Below, piece by piece: positions 8,375-17,120 of a DNA stretch of 64,000 nucleotides. The stretch covers positions 248,001 through 312,000 of the forward strand of contig NZ_CP113065.1 in NCBI RefSeq assembly GCF_026625825.1. The letters are read 5' to 3'. Both the position numbers and the translations under genes were made by a program. The notes below the pieces were generated by a model, which made no database searches, had not been told where the DNA came from, and saw nothing but the letters and a program-made list of their open reading frames with translations. The stretch's first letter is position 1. Every line of letters begins with the position of its first letter. This stretch comes from Pseudoxanthomonas sp. SL93 (GTDB lineage Bacteria; Pseudomonadota; Gammaproteobacteria; Xanthomonadales; Xanthomonadaceae).

Positions 8375-8392
8375 CGTGGTCTCTCCAGTGGA

Positions 8393-8409
8393 GTGCGGAA
8401 CGTCCGCAC
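8393..8409 (-). promoter_or_regulatory. Inverted repeat in hvfA leader
   Basis: GTGCGGA-ACG-TCCGCAC is a perfect 7-bp inverted repeat with a 3-base centre, 18 bases before the hvfA ATG. It could be an operator or a small leader hairpin close to the ribosome site. No regulator gene lies in the locus, so the cognate protein is unknown. Confidence 0.5.
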
Positions 8410-8472
8410 GGAAGTGGCGCCAGTGTAGTCGCTGGACGTTATCAGTCCGTATGCGCCGCTTGTGGAAAGCAT

Positions 8473-8502
8473 GCGCCCCGCCGGGGTGGCCGGGCGGGGC
8501 GC
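8473..8502 (-). terminator. Putative terminator after phoU
   Basis: A 10-bp GC-only stem (GCGCCCCGCC/GGCGGGGCGC) with a 10-base loop lies just past the phoU stop. There is only a short T-stretch beyond it, so termination strength is uncertain. Confidence 0.5.
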
Positions 8503-8523
8503 GATGTTGCGGTGCGGCGCGGT

Positions 8524-9234
8524 TCAGACAGCGCCGGTGGTGCTGGTCTCGTCGCGCTTGTCGCGGGGCGGCAGCGGCTGTTCGCCATGGACCAGGAACC
8601 AGACGTTCTCGGCGATGTTGGTCGCGTGGTCGCCGATCCGCTCCAGGTTCTTGGCCATGAACAGCAGGTGCGTGCACGGGGTGATGTTGCGCGGGTCTTC
8701 CATCATGTAGGTCAGCAGCTCGCGGAACAGGGCCGTGTAGTGCGCATCCAGTTCGGCATCGCGGGCGCGCACGTGCACGGCGTATTCCGCGTCGCCGTTC
8801 TGGTAGGCGGTCAGGGCGTCGCGTACCTGGCGGACGGCCAGCTTGCCGAGCGCGCGCAGGCCGGTGATCTGCGGCATCGGCGGCGAGACGTTGAGGGCGA
8901 TGGAGCGCTTGGCCACGTTGGCCGCATAGTCGCCGATGCGTTCGATGTCGGCGGGGATGCGCAGGCCGGCGAGGATCTCGCGCAGGTCGCGTGCCATCGG
9001 GCCACGCAGCGCCAGGTGCATGACGTCATGACTGACCTGGTGCTCGATGGCGTCGATGGCCTCGTCGTTGGCGATGATGCGCTGGGCGGCCTTGTCGTCG
9101 CGGCGCTCCACCACGTCCAGCGCGGCCTCCAGCTGCGCCACGGCGGTTTCGCCCATGCGCACGATCTCGCCGACGATGCGGCGCTGTTCTTCGTCGTAGC
9201 TCTTCACGATATGGTCGTGCGGTTGGGTGTTCAT
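8524..9234 (-). CDS. phoU: Phosphate signalling protein PhoU
   Basis: A 236-aa all-helical protein with two PhoU repeats (MGETAVAQLEAALDVVERRD and the second DIERIGDYAANVAKRS / NLERIGDHATNIAENVWFLV). PhoU couples the PstSCAB transporter to the PhoR sensor and represses the Pho regulon when phosphate is plentiful. The metal-binding E/D-xx-D motifs (ERIGDYA and ERIGDHA) are intact. It is the last gene of the pst operon, 9 bases after pstB. Confidence 0.96.
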   Translation of the reverse strand: MNTQPHDHIVKSYDEEQRRIVGEIVRMGETAVAQLEAALDVVERRDDKAAQRIIANDEAIDAIEHQVSHDVMHLALRGPMARDLREILAGLRIPADIERIGDYAANVAKRSIALNVSPPMPQITGLRALGKLAVRQVRDALTAYQNGDAEYAVHVRARDAELDAHYTALFRELLTYMMEDPRNITPCTHLLFMAKNLERIGDHATNIAENVWFLVHGEQPLPPRDKRDETSTTGAV

Positions 9235-9243
9235 CAGGGGTCC

Positions 9244-10062
9244 TCAGCCGAACCGGCCGGTGATGTAGTCTTCGGTCTGCTGCTTGCCGGGCTTGGAGAA
9301 GATCGTCGAGGTGACGTCGTGCTCCACCAGCTCGCCCAGGTACATGAAGGCCGTGTAGTCCGACACGCGCGCGGCCTGCTGCATGTTGTGGGTGACGATG
9401 GCGATGGTGTACTGGTGCTTCAGTTCCTCGATCAGCTGTTCGATCTTGCTGGTCGAGATGGGGTCCAGCGCCGAGGTCGGTTCGTCCAGCAGGATCACGT
9501 CCGGACGCAGCGCCACCGCGCGTGCGATGCACAGGCGCTGCTGCTGGCCGCCGGACAGGCCCAGCGCACTCTGCTTCAGCTTGTCCTTGGCCTCGTCCCA
9601 CAGGGCGGCCTGGCGCAGGGCCTGCTCGACGCGGTTGTCCATGTCGGCCTTGCCCAGGCGCTCGTGGTGGCGGATGCCGTACGCGACGTTCTCGTAGATG
9701 GTCATCGGGAACGGCACCGGCTTCTGGAACACCATGCCCACCTTGCTGCGCAGGCGGTTCATCGGGTACTTGCTGTCCAGGATGTTCTCGCCGTCCAGCA
9801 GCACGCCACCGGTGGCGCGCAGCTTGGGGTACAGCGAATAGATGCGGTTGAACACGCGCAGCAGCGTGGACTTGCCACAACCGGACGGACCGATCAGCGC
9901 CGTCACGCGCTTCTCGGGGATCTCCAGGTTGATGTTCTTCAGCGCGTGGTAGTCGCCGTAGTAGAAGTCCAGGTCCTTGGCGGCCAGCTTCACCTTGGCC
10001 TGCGCGCTGTGCTCGTCGTGGCGCTGGGTGGCAACGACCGAAATGCGGGCCGCGTCATTCAT
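9244..10062 (-). CDS. pstB: Phosphate ABC transporter ATP-binding protein PstB
   Basis: A 272-aa ABC ATPase. Walker [11 protein letters not shown]-loop region [18 protein letters not shown], signature [14 protein letters not shown], Walker [13 protein letters not shown] and the H-loop [12 protein letters not shown] are all present. The sequence is close to PstB throughout ([22 protein letters not shown]). It energises high-affinity phosphate import at the inner membrane. Its start overlaps the end of pstA by 8 bases. Confidence 0.97.
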   Translation of the reverse strand: MNDAARISVVATQRHDEHSAQAKVKLAAKDLDFYYGDYHALKNINLEIPEKRVTALIGPSGCGKSTLLRVFNRIYSLYPKLRATGGVLLDGENILDSKYPMNRLRSKVGMVFQKPVPFPMTIYENVAYGIRHHERLGKADMDNRVEQALRQAALWDEAKDKLKQSALGLSGGQQQRLCIARAVALRPDVILLDEPTSALDPISTSKIEQLIEELKHQYTIAIVTHNMQQAARVSDYTAFMYLGELVEHDVTSTIFSKPGKQQTEDYITGRFG

Positions 10063-10906
10063 GGGTCACCTTGTTTCGAAGAAGGATGGTTCGCGCAGCG
10101 AGGCTGAGCAGGAGGACCAGGGCGGTCACCAGGAACGCACCGGCCCAGGCCAGCGAGTTCCACGAGTCGTAGGGGCTCATGGCGTACTGGAAGATCACCA
10201 TGGGCAGATTGGCCATCGACTGGTTGAGGTCGGTGCTCCAGAACTGGTTGTTGAAGGCGGTGAACAGCAGCGGTGCGGTTTCGCCGCTGATGCGCGCCAG
10301 CGCCAGCAGCACGCCCGTGACGATGCCCGGCAATGCAGAACGCATCAGCACCTGCGTGGTCACCTTCCACTGCGGCACGCCCAGCGACAACGCCGCTTCG
10401 CGCATCTGCTGCGGCACCAGCCGCAGCATCTCGTCGGTGGTGCGGACGATCACGGGAAGGGCGATGAACGCCAGCGCCACCGCACCCGCCCAGGCCGAGT
10501 AGTGGCCCATCTGCGCCACCATCACGGTGTAGATGAAGAGGCCCAGCACGATGGACGGCGCCGACAGCAGGATGTCGTTGACGAAGCGCACCGTTTCGCC
10601 CAGCCAGTGCCTGTTGGCGTATTCGGCCAGGTAGGTGCCGGCTGCCACGCCGACGGGCGTGCCCAGCAGGATGGCCAGCAGGCTCATCACCACGCTGCCG
10701 AACAACGCGTTCGCCAGGCCACCGGGTTCGTTCGGCGGCGGGGTCATCTGGGTGAACAGGTCCAGGTTGAGGCTGCTCATGCCCTTGGTGATCGTGGTCC
10801 AGAGGATCCAGACCAGCCACATCAGGCCGAAGATCGCGGCCGCGATGGACAGCGTCAGCGCGACGCCGTTCTTGACCTTGCGGAAGGTGTACAGGGACGC
10901 GGACAT
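10055..10906 (-). CDS. pstA: Phosphate ABC transporter permease PstA
   Basis: A 283-aa inner-membrane permease with about six helices. The EAA loop is in the segment [31 protein letters not shown], which contacts PstB. The opening AYANR-type loop and the [12 protein letters not shown] motif match PstA. Its ATG overlaps the stop of pstC (ATGA arrangement at 10906). Confidence 0.96.
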   Translation of the reverse strand: MSASLYTFRKVKNGVALTLSIAAAIFGLMWLVWILWTTITKGMSSLNLDLFTQMTPPPNEPGGLANALFGSVVMSLLAILLGTPVGVAAGTYLAEYANRHWLGETVRFVNDILLSAPSIVLGLFIYTVMVAQMGHYSAWAGAVALAFIALPVIVRTTDEMLRLVPQQMREAALSLGVPQWKVTTQVLMRSALPGIVTGVLLALARISGETAPLLFTAFNNQFWSTDLNQSMANLPMVIFQYAMSPYDSWNSLAWAGAFLVTALVLLLSLAARTILLRNKVTHE

Positions 10907-11877
10907 CAGTTGCCCTCCCGCTTGGCCAGCTGGCGCAGCATCAGGCGGGCGATCGCCAGCACGATGAAGGTCAGCAGGAACAGAGTGAAGCCCAGCAGCA
11001 GCAGCGAGCCCTTGTGCAGCGGGTCGGTGGCTTCGGCGAATTCATTGGCGATGGTGGAGGCGATGGACGTGCCCGGCTCCAGCAGCGCCGCGCTGATCGT
11101 GTAGGCATTGCCGATCACGAACGTCACCGCCATGGTTTCGCCGAGGGCCCGGCCCAGGCCGAGGAACACGCCGCCGATCACCGCCGAGCGCGTGTACGGC
11201 AGCACCACGTCCCACACCACTTCCCACTTGGTGGAACCCAGCGCGTAGGCCGACTCCTTCAGCCGGCCCGGCACGGTCAGGAAGACCTCGCGCATCACCG
11301 ACGACACGAACGGGATCACCATGATGGCCAGCACCAGCCCGGCCGTCAGCATGCCGATGCCCAGCGGGGGACCGGACAGGACGGCGCCGATCACCGGCAG
11401 CTGCCCCAGGTTGTCATTGATCCAGGGGTAGACGTGTTCGCTCAGCTGCGGCGCCAGCACGAACAGGCCCCACATGCCGTAGATGATCGACGGGATGCCG
11501 GCCAGCAGCTCGATGGCCATGCCGACCGGCCCGCGCATCCACGCCGGCGCCACTTCGGTCAGGAACACCGCGATGCCGAAGCTCACCGGCACCGCGATCA
11601 GCATGGCGACACCGGCACTGACCAGCGTGCCGAACACCGGCACCAGCGCACCGAATTCGCGCGTGCCGACGTTCCATTCGGTGCTGGTGAAGAAGCCAAG
11701 GCCGAAGGTCTGCAGGGCTTCGCGGCCACCCCACAGCATCGACAGCGCAGCGGCGATCAGCGAGACCAGCACGAACATGCCGGCCGCGGTCATGGTCCAG
11801 CGGAACAGCTTGTCGGCACGCGCGTCACGCGTGGTGCGCACGTCCGACAGGGAAGCGGGGAGGGCGGTAGCGTTCAT
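10906..11877 (-). CDS. pstC: Phosphate ABC transporter permease PstC
   Basis: A 323-aa inner-membrane permease and partner of PstA. Family landmarks are ELLAGIPSIIYGMWGLFVLAP, the EAA loop LKESAYALGSTKWEVVWDVVLPYTRSAVIGGVFLG, and LGRALGETMAVTFVIGNA. About six to seven helices are predicted. It lies 110 bases after pstS1 in the pstSCAB-phoU order. Confidence 0.96.
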   Translation of the reverse strand: MNATALPASLSDVRTTRDARADKLFRWTMTAAGMFVLVSLIAAALSMLWGGREALQTFGLGFFTSTEWNVGTREFGALVPVFGTLVSAGVAMLIAVPVSFGIAVFLTEVAPAWMRGPVGMAIELLAGIPSIIYGMWGLFVLAPQLSEHVYPWINDNLGQLPVIGAVLSGPPLGIGMLTAGLVLAIMVIPFVSSVMREVFLTVPGRLKESAYALGSTKWEVVWDVVLPYTRSAVIGGVFLGLGRALGETMAVTFVIGNAYTISAALLEPGTSIASTIANEFAEATDPLHKGSLLLLGFTLFLLTFIVLAIARLMLRQLAKREGN

Positions 11878-11987
11878 GCAACCCGGGAGCGGAGGGGAGG
11901 GGGTTCGTACGAAGTGGTCAAGTGCACGCTGTGGCGGTTACCGCGTGATGACACCGGGCGGCCCGATGGGGAGCCCGGTGCGATGGA

Positions 11988-13082
11988 TCAGAGCTTGATC
12001 TCGGCGGCCCAGTAGGCCTCGATCTGGCTCACCAGCTCGGGGGGCAGCGGCACGTAGTCCAGTTCGTTGGCCTGGGCCTGGCCCTGCGAGTAGGCCCACT
12101 TGAAGAAGTCCAGCGTGTGCTTGGCCTTCGTCGCATCCTTGGGCTGCTTGTAGACCAGGATGAAGTTGGTGGCGGTGATCGGCCACGCCTGCTCGCCCGG
12201 TGCGTTGGTGATGACCAGGTTGAAGTCCTTGGCATTGGCCCAGTCGGCGCTGGCCGCGGCGGCGGCGAAGCTTTCGGCGGTGGGCTGCACGAACTGGCCG
12301 GCCGCGTTCTGCAGCGCCGCGTACGACATGTTGTTCTGCTCCGCATAGGCCAGTTCGACGTAACCGATGGAGCCCTTCAGCTGGCGCACGTAGGCGGCCA
12401 CGCCTTCGTTGCCCTTGCCGCCCACGCCGCCGGGCCAGTTGACGCTGGTACCTTCGCCAACCTTCGTCTTCCACTCCCCGCTGACCTTGGACAGGTAGTT
12501 GACGAAGTTGAAGGTGGTGCCCGACCCGTCCGAGCGGTGCACGGTATTGATCTTGCCGGCCGGCAGCGCCACGCCCGGATTCAACGCGGCGATGGCCGGA
12601 TCGTTCCAGGTGGTGATCTTGTGCAGGAAGATGTCGGCCAGCACGGTGCCGCTCAGCTTCAGCTGGCCCGGCTGCAGGCCTTCCACGTTGATGACGGGGA
12701 CCACGCCGCCGATGACGGACGGGAACTGGCCCAGGCCGGCCTGTGCCAGTTCTTCGGAAGACAGTGGCTTGTCGGACGAACCGAAATCCACCGTGGCCGC
12801 CTTGATCTGCGCGATGCCGCCGCCGGAGCCGATGGACTGGTAATTGATCTTCGCGCCCGTGGCCTTGTTGTAGTCCGTGGACCAGCGCGCCATCAGCGGA
12901 TAGATGAAGGACGCGCCGGCGCCGGTGATCTCCGCCGAAATCTGCTGGGTGCTGCCGCCGGTCGACGGGGCGGCGTTGCCGTCAGCGCCCGCCGCGGGGG
13001 CGTCGGGCTTGCCACCGCAGGCGGCGACGAACAGGACGGTGGCCAGGGAAAGGCCGGCAAGACGGAAGAGGCGGGCTGACAT
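11988..13082 (-). CDS. pstS: Phosphate-binding protein PstS, lipoprotein copy
   Basis: A 364-aa periplasmic phosphate receptor. The start at 13082 was chosen because it gives a lipoprotein signal with lipobox VAAC (C22), and AGGAG lies a few bases upstream. Phosphate-binding segments include ITGAGASFIYPLMARWSTDY, SIGSGGGIAQIKAATVDFGSSDKPL and RSDGSGTTFNFVNYLS. It heads the pstC-A-B-phoU operon. A second, non-lipidated PstS gene lies just upstream with its own terminator between them. Confidence 0.95.
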   Translation of the reverse strand: MSARLFRLAGLSLATVLFVAACGGKPDAPAAGADGNAAPSTGGSTQQISAEITGAGASFIYPLMARWSTDYNKATGAKINYQSIGSGGGIAQIKAATVDFGSSDKPLSSEELAQAGLGQFPSVIGGVVPVINVEGLQPGQLKLSGTVLADIFLHKITTWNDPAIAALNPGVALPAGKINTVHRSDGSGTTFNFVNYLSKVSGEWKTKVGEGTSVNWPGGVGGKGNEGVAAYVRQLKGSIGYVELAYAEQNNMSYAALQNAAGQFVQPTAESFAAAAASADWANAKDFNLVITNAPGEQAWPITATNFILVYKQPKDATKAKHTLDFFKWAYSQGQAQANELDYVPLPPELVSQIEAYWAAEIKL

Positions 13083-13137
13083 GGGCAGGCTCCAGGAGAC
13101 GTGTCGTGTGTGATCCACGCTATGAAATGATGTTTTT

Positions 13138-13155
13138 GTTACAGCGTGATGACAT
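13138..13155 (-). promoter_or_regulatory. Candidate Pho box for pstS1 operon
   Basis: Read on the minus strand it is ATGTCATCACGCTGTAAC, two 7-base half-sites (TGTCAT and CTGT-AC) 11 bases apart. This is a good match to the PhoB consensus CTGTCAT-N4-CTGTCAT. It lies 56 bases upstream of the pstS1 start. Confidence 0.65.
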
Positions 13156-13201
13156 GCCGGTCTCGCGCCGTCATGCGACGCTTCGCCGGGGGCATCGCCC
13201 C

Positions 13202-13231
13202 AAAAGAAAGGGCGGACCCGAAGGCCCGCCC
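13202..13231 (-). terminator. Rho-independent terminator after pstS2
   Basis: On the minus strand, GGGCGGGCC-TTCG-GGTCCGCCC forms a tight tetraloop hairpin followed by TTTCTTTT. It separates pstS2 from the pstS1-phoU operon. Confidence 0.9.
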
Positions 13232-13302
13232 GTGGATGCAAACGGAGGAGGGAGCGTTGCATCCGGCCCCGGCGCGGGGAGAGTCGCGCCGGGACATGCG
13301 GC

Positions 13303-14316
13303 TCAGTACTTCAGGTTGGCCTTCCAGTACGTCTCGATCTGCTGCACCAGGGCCGGCGGCAGCGGCACGTAGTCCAGCGACTTGGCCTGGGCGTCGCCGT
13401 TGGCGTAGACCCAGCGGAAGAAGTCGCGGGCATCCTTGTTGCCCTTCTTCGGCGCCTTGTACATCAGGATGAAGTTGGTGGCGGTGATCGGCCAGGACTG
13501 CGCGCCCGGCGCATTGGTCATGACCAGGTAGAAGTCCTTGGACTTGCCCCACTCGGCGCTGGCGGCGGCGGCGGCGAAGGATTCCTCGCTGGGCTGCACG
13601 TAGTTGCCGGCAGCGTTCTTCAGGCTGGCATAGGCCATCTTGTTCTGCAGCGCATACGACAGTTCGACGTAGCCGATGCCGCCCTTGATCTGCTTCACGT
13701 AGGCAGCGACGCCTTCGTTGCCCTTGCCGCCCACGCCGGTCGGCCACTGCACGGTGGTGCCTTCACCCACCTTGCTCTTCCACTCCGGGCTGACCTTGGA
13801 CAGGTAGTTGACGAAGTTGAAGGTGGTGCCCGAACCGTCCGAACGACGCACGACGGTGATGCGCTGCGCGGGCAGCGTCAGGCCGGGGTTGAGCGCGGCG
13901 ATGGCGGGGTCGTTCCAGGTCTTGATGGTGCCCAGGAAGATGTTGGCCAGGGTCGGGCCGTCCAGCTTCAACTGGCCCGGCTTCAGGCCGGCCACGTTCA
14001 GCACCGGCACCACGCCGCCGATCACCGACGGGAACTGCGCCAGGCCGTACTTGGCCAGTTCCTCGGGCTTCAGCGGGGCATCGGACGAACCGAAATCCAC
14101 CGTGCCGGCCTTGATCTGCGCGATGCCGCCGCCGGAACCGATGGACTGGTAGTTGACGCGGTTGTTGGAAGCCTTGGCGTAGTCGGCCGACCACTTGGTC
14201 ATCACCGGATACACGAACGAGGCGCCGGCACCGGTCACGTCGGCAGCCAGGGCATTGACCGAGAAGGCCGAGGCGAGCGCAAGCAGCGCAACGCGGGATT
14301 TGAGCGAGTTGAACAC
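13303..14316 (-). CDS. pstS: Phosphate-binding protein PstS, second (soluble) copy
   Basis: A 337-aa PstS paralogue with an ordinary Sec signal (FNSLKSRVALLALASAFSVNALA) and no lipobox cysteine. The start is a GTG at 14316 because AGGAG sits 6 bases before it; the in-frame ATG 36 bases upstream has no ribosome site and would extend the signal peptide. Ligand segments match those of the first copy (VTGAGASFVYPVMTKWSADY, SIGSGGGIAQIKAGTVDFGSSDAPL, RRSDGSGTTFNFVNYLS). It is probably a high-abundance phosphate scavenger in the same Pho regulon, monocistronic because of the terminator after it. Confidence 0.95.
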   Translation of the reverse strand: MFNSLKSRVALLALASAFSVNALAADVTGAGASFVYPVMTKWSADYAKASNNRVNYQSIGSGGGIAQIKAGTVDFGSSDAPLKPEELAKYGLAQFPSVIGGVVPVLNVAGLKPGQLKLDGPTLANIFLGTIKTWNDPAIAALNPGLTLPAQRITVVRRSDGSGTTFNFVNYLSKVSPEWKSKVGEGTTVQWPTGVGGKGNEGVAAYVKQIKGGIGYVELSYALQNKMAYASLKNAAGNYVQPSEESFAAAAASAEWGKSKDFYLVMTNAPGAQSWPITATNFILMYKAPKKGNKDARDFFRWVYANGDAQAKSLDYVPLPPALVQQIETYWKANLKY

Positions 14317-14378
14317 GTAAGTCTCCTGAGAGAAGGCAGGGTGGATCGGCACGGGCGTGCCCGTTGGCTGACCATTCC

Positions 14379-14396
14379 ACGACGTTTGTGTGACAG
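14379..14396 (-). promoter_or_regulatory. Candidate Pho box for pstS2
   Basis: On the minus strand it reads CTGTCACACAAACGTCGT. The first half-site is a close match to the PhoB consensus and the second is weak. It is 62 bases upstream of the GTG start of pstS2. Confidence 0.5.
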
Positions 14397-14601
14397 ATCG
14401 GTGTCTGCATTAAGTCAGTGGCATGACGGCGCGGGCGGGGCGCACGGCGGGCCGTTCCGCCCGCGCCATCGCGATCCGGGCAGTCCACGGCCTGCGCGCA
14501 TCGGACTGTCATCACGCCGACGCGGTCGTCCAGCAGGCTGTGGAAGCGGTCGGCGCGCTCGACATCCATATAGAGAGGTGGCGCGGGCGGCTGGCTGCCC
14601 G

Positions 14602-14619
14602 CTGTCATATTTCAGTCAC
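14602..14619 (+). promoter_or_regulatory. Candidate Pho box for the OprP-type porin
   Basis: CTGTCATATTTCAGTCAC gives a perfect first half-site (CTGTCAT), a 4-base A/T spacer and a close second half-site, 137 bases before the porin start. The 439-base gap between pstS2 and the porin gene carries this site and the divergent one; I see no gene in it. Confidence 0.75.
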
Positions 14620-14755
14620 CTGATTCACATGTGACTGCAAGATTTCACACCCATCCTTAGCGCATCTTTGACGGGCGCTTAATGATTTCCGAAGGGAATC
14701 GGGGGCTCGCAAAGCGGCGAACACCTACTTATTCCACCCTTTGGAGAGTCCTCCC

Positions 14756-16054
14756 ATGCGTTATTCCCTCTTGGCTGCCGCGCTTGCCGTCGCCATGGGC
14801 AGCACCAGCTTCTCGGCGTCCGCCGCCGACAACCGTGACCAGCAGATCGCCGAACTCAGGGCGCAGCTGGAAGCCATGCAGGCCAAGTTGGTGGAACTGG
14901 AAGAGCGCACCGACGCGCAGTCCGACGTCAACCTGGACACCGCGCAGCAGCTGGACAAGTTGAACACCGGCTCGCCCAAGATCGACACCAAGGGCGGCAT
15001 CAAGGTCACATCGGCCGATGGCAAGTTTGAAGCCACGGTCGGCGGCCGCATCCATTTCGACACCTACGCCTTCGACCGCGACCTGGCCGCCACCACCGGC
15101 ACCACCGAATTCCGTCGCGCACGCCTGACCCTGGGTGGCAAGGCCTATGGCTGGGAATACAAGCTGGAACAGGACTTCGGCGCCGGCACCAACCTGGACG
15201 GTCTGCGTGACGCCTACATCGCCAAGTCGGCACTGGGCGGCAAGTTCACCATCGGCCACTTCAAGCCCTACCGCGCCATGGAAGAACTGACCAGCTCCAA
15301 CGAACTGCTGATGATGGAGCGTCCGTTCGCCTCGGCCACCGGCCTGTTCAGCGGTCGCCAGTTCCAGCAGGGCGTGGGCTACCTGCGTGCCGGCGAGAAC
15401 TACACCGCGGGTGTCAGCGTGTTCAACCTGCGCGGTGCCGCCAACTCGCGCAACGAGGGTGTGGGTTCGGCCGGCCGCGTGACCTTCGCGCCGATCAACA
15501 ACGACAACAACACCCTGCATTTCGGTGCGTGGTACAGCTACGAGAACGCGAACAACGGCTCGGACAACCTGGCTGCCACGTTCAACTACGCCGGCCGCCG
15601 GGGTCCCTCGCAGGCCATCGCCACCACCACCGGCGCCAGCCGCAACCAGGTGACGGCGTATGCGCTGGAAGCCGCCGGTTCGTTTGGCCCGGCGTTCTTC
15701 CAGGCCGAATACGCCGACGCCACCTTCGGCCAGCCGATCGGCGCCGACCAGGACGTGACCAGCTACTACGTGCAGGGCAGCTTCATGCTCAATGGTGGTC
15801 ACAAGGGCTACAAGGCCGCGACGGGCGTGTTCGCATCGCCGAAGTACGTCGACAAGGGCCTGTGGGAACTGACCGCCCGCTACGACTACGCCGAGAACGA
15901 AACGCTCAACCGCGAAGTCACCAGCTGGATCCTCGGCATGAACTACTACGTCAACCCGAACCTGCGCTTCATGTTCAATTACACGCAGGGCGACAACGAA
16001 GTCACCGGCGACGAAACCGCCCAGTACGCACTGCGCACGCAGTTCGCCTGGTAA
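14756..16054 (+). CDS. Phosphate-selective porin (OprP/OprO family)
   Basis: A 432-aa outer-membrane porin. It has a signal peptide (LAAALAVAMGSTSFSASA) and then a short coiled segment (QQIAELRAQLEAMQAKLVELEERTDAQ), typical of OprP/OprO N termini. The beta-barrel includes GGRIHFDTYAFDRD, EFRRARLTLGGKAYGWEYKLEQDF and FTIGHFKPYRAMEELTSSNELLMMERP, and ends on aromatic residues (TQFAW). It has a GGAG ribosome site. Its position opposite the pst genes with a Pho box supports phosphate or polyphosphate uptake under PhoB control. Confidence 0.9.
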   Translation: MRYSLLAAALAVAMGSTSFSASAADNRDQQIAELRAQLEAMQAKLVELEERTDAQSDVNLDTAQQLDKLNTGSPKIDTKGGIKVTSADGKFEATVGGRIHFDTYAFDRDLAATTGTTEFRRARLTLGGKAYGWEYKLEQDFGAGTNLDGLRDAYIAKSALGGKFTIGHFKPYRAMEELTSSNELLMMERPFASATGLFSGRQFQQGVGYLRAGENYTAGVSVFNLRGAANSRNEGVGSAGRVTFAPINNDNNTLHFGAWYSYENANNGSDNLAATFNYAGRRGPSQAIATTTGASRNQVTAYALEAAGSFGPAFFQAEYADATFGQPIGADQDVTSYYVQGSFMLNGGHKGYKAATGVFASPKYVDKGLWELTARYDYAENETLNREVTSWILGMNYYVNPNLRFMFNYTQGDNEVTGDETAQYALRTQFAW

Positions 16055-16080
16055 GCATCACGCCGGACGGAAGCGAAAAA

Positions 16081-16106
16081 CCCCGGGCATGTCCCGGGGT
16101 TTTTTC
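16081..16106 (+). terminator. Rho-independent terminator after porin
   Basis: CCCCGGG-CATGT-CCCGGGG stem followed by seven T. It is preceded by an A-run, so it may also work for the opposite strand. Confidence 0.95.
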
Positions 16107-16120
16107 TGGGTGGCTTTTTT

Positions 16121-16260
16121 GTAGGAGTGACGTCAGTCACGACCGCCAACCATGACCGCATGGGAACAAACAGCGTTCCGGCGATGACCGACGTGTTGCA
16201 TGCATCACCTGGTTCCGCAGCCGCCGGGATGCACGGTCGCGACTTACGTCGCTCCTACAA
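16121..16260. repeat. REP inverted pair 2
   Basis: The left copy (GTAGGAGTGACGTCAGTCACGACC, a variant in which both arms have changed together) is at 16121-16144. The right inverted copy is at 16235-16260. The pair lies between the convergent porin and nth genes. The right copy supplies the TAA that ends the duplicated nth fragment frame. Confidence 0.85.
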
Positions 16261-16296
16261 GGGAGTTCGACTGCGGACATGCCAATGCCATGCAAG

Positions 16297-16392
16297 GCGT
16301 CTTGTCCTTGAACCGGCAGATGTCGCGGATGACGCATTGGGGGCAATCCGGTTTGCGCGCCTTGCAGACGTAGCGGCCATGCAGGATCAGCC
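16297..16392 (-). pseudogene. Duplicated 3' fragment of nth (FeS-cluster module)
   Basis: These 96 bases repeat 16463-16558 with only two differences, at an offset of 166 bases. On the minus strand they re-encode the last ~30 residues of Nth, LILHGRYVCKARKPDCPQC and the rest of the C-x6-C-x2-C-x5-C [4Fe-4S] motif. The frame then continues into REP sequence (ending VGAT-stop). There is no start or glycosylase domain, so it is a gene remnant. The ~70 bases between the copies resemble neither nth nor REP. Confidence 0.85.
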
Positions 16393-16457
16393 GGCCCGCG
16401 ATAGCAGGCAGGCGGCATGACGCCGAGGCCGCGCCAGCGGCAGACAATCCGGCCGCG

Positions 16458-17120
16458 TCAGAGCGTCTTGTCCTTGAACCGGCAGATGTCGCGGATGATG
16501 CATTGCGGGCAATCCGGTTTGCGCGCCTTGCAGACGTAGCGGCCATGCAGGATCAGCCAATGATGCGCATCCTGCATGAACTCCGCCGGCACCACCTTCA
16601 GCAGCCTGTCCTCCACCGCGCGCACATCCTTGCCGGGTGCGAGCCCCGTGCGGTTGGCCACACGGAAGATGTGCGTGTCCACGGCGATGGTGGGTTCGCC
16701 GAAGGCCGTGTTGAGCACGACGTTGGCGGTCTTGCGTCCCACCCCCGGCAGGGCCTCCAGCGCCTCGCGCGAGCGCGGCACCTTGCCGCCATGCTTGTCC
16801 AGCAGGATGGAACAGGTGGCGATGACGTTCTTTGCCTTGGCATTGAACAGGCCGATGGTGGAGATGTACTTCTTCAGGCCTTCCTCCCCCAACGCCAGGA
16901 TCGCGGCCGGCGTGTTCGCGACGGGGAACAGGCGGCGCGTTGCCTTGTTGACGCCCACGTCGGTGGCCTGCGCCGACAGGGTGACCGCCACCAGCAGTTC
17001 GAACGGCGTGCTGTACTCCAGTTCGGTGGTGGGCCGGGGATTGAGCTCGCGCAGGCGCGAGAACAGCTCCACCACCTCGTCGCGCTTGAGCGTCGCGCTG
17101 CGTCGCGCCGTTGCCGTCAT
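16458..17120 (-). CDS. nth: Endonuclease III
   Basis: A 220-aa DNA glycosylase/AP lyase for oxidised pyrimidines (base excision repair). The helix-hairpin-helix and catalytic region reads LEALPGVGRKTANVVLNTAFGEPTIAVDTHIFRVANR, with the catalytic Lys in GRKTANV and Asp in VDTH. The C terminus carries the [4Fe-4S] ligands C-x6-C-x2-C-x5-C. Its start overlaps the stop of the next gene upstream (ATGA). A partial second copy of its 3' end lies downstream. Confidence 0.96.
   Translation of the reverse strand: MTATARRSATLKRDEVVELFSRLRELNPRPTTELEYSTPFELLVAVTLSAQATDVGVNKATRRLFPVANTPAAILALGEEGLKKYISTIGLFNAKAKNVIATCSILLDKHGGKVPRSREALEALPGVGRKTANVVLNTAFGEPTIAVDTHIFRVANRTGLAPGKDVRAVEDRLLKVVPAEFMQDAHHWLILHGRYVCKARKPDCPQCIIRDICRFKDKTL

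Noticed and set aside
8524..13082. A novel phosphate or phosphonate transporter
   Set aside because: All five genes match PstSCAB-PhoU motifs in standard order.
16244..16546. A separate small iron-sulfur protein encoded by the nth duplicate
   Set aside because: The start region is not homologous to anything and the frame ends in a REP. Best read as a remnant of duplication.
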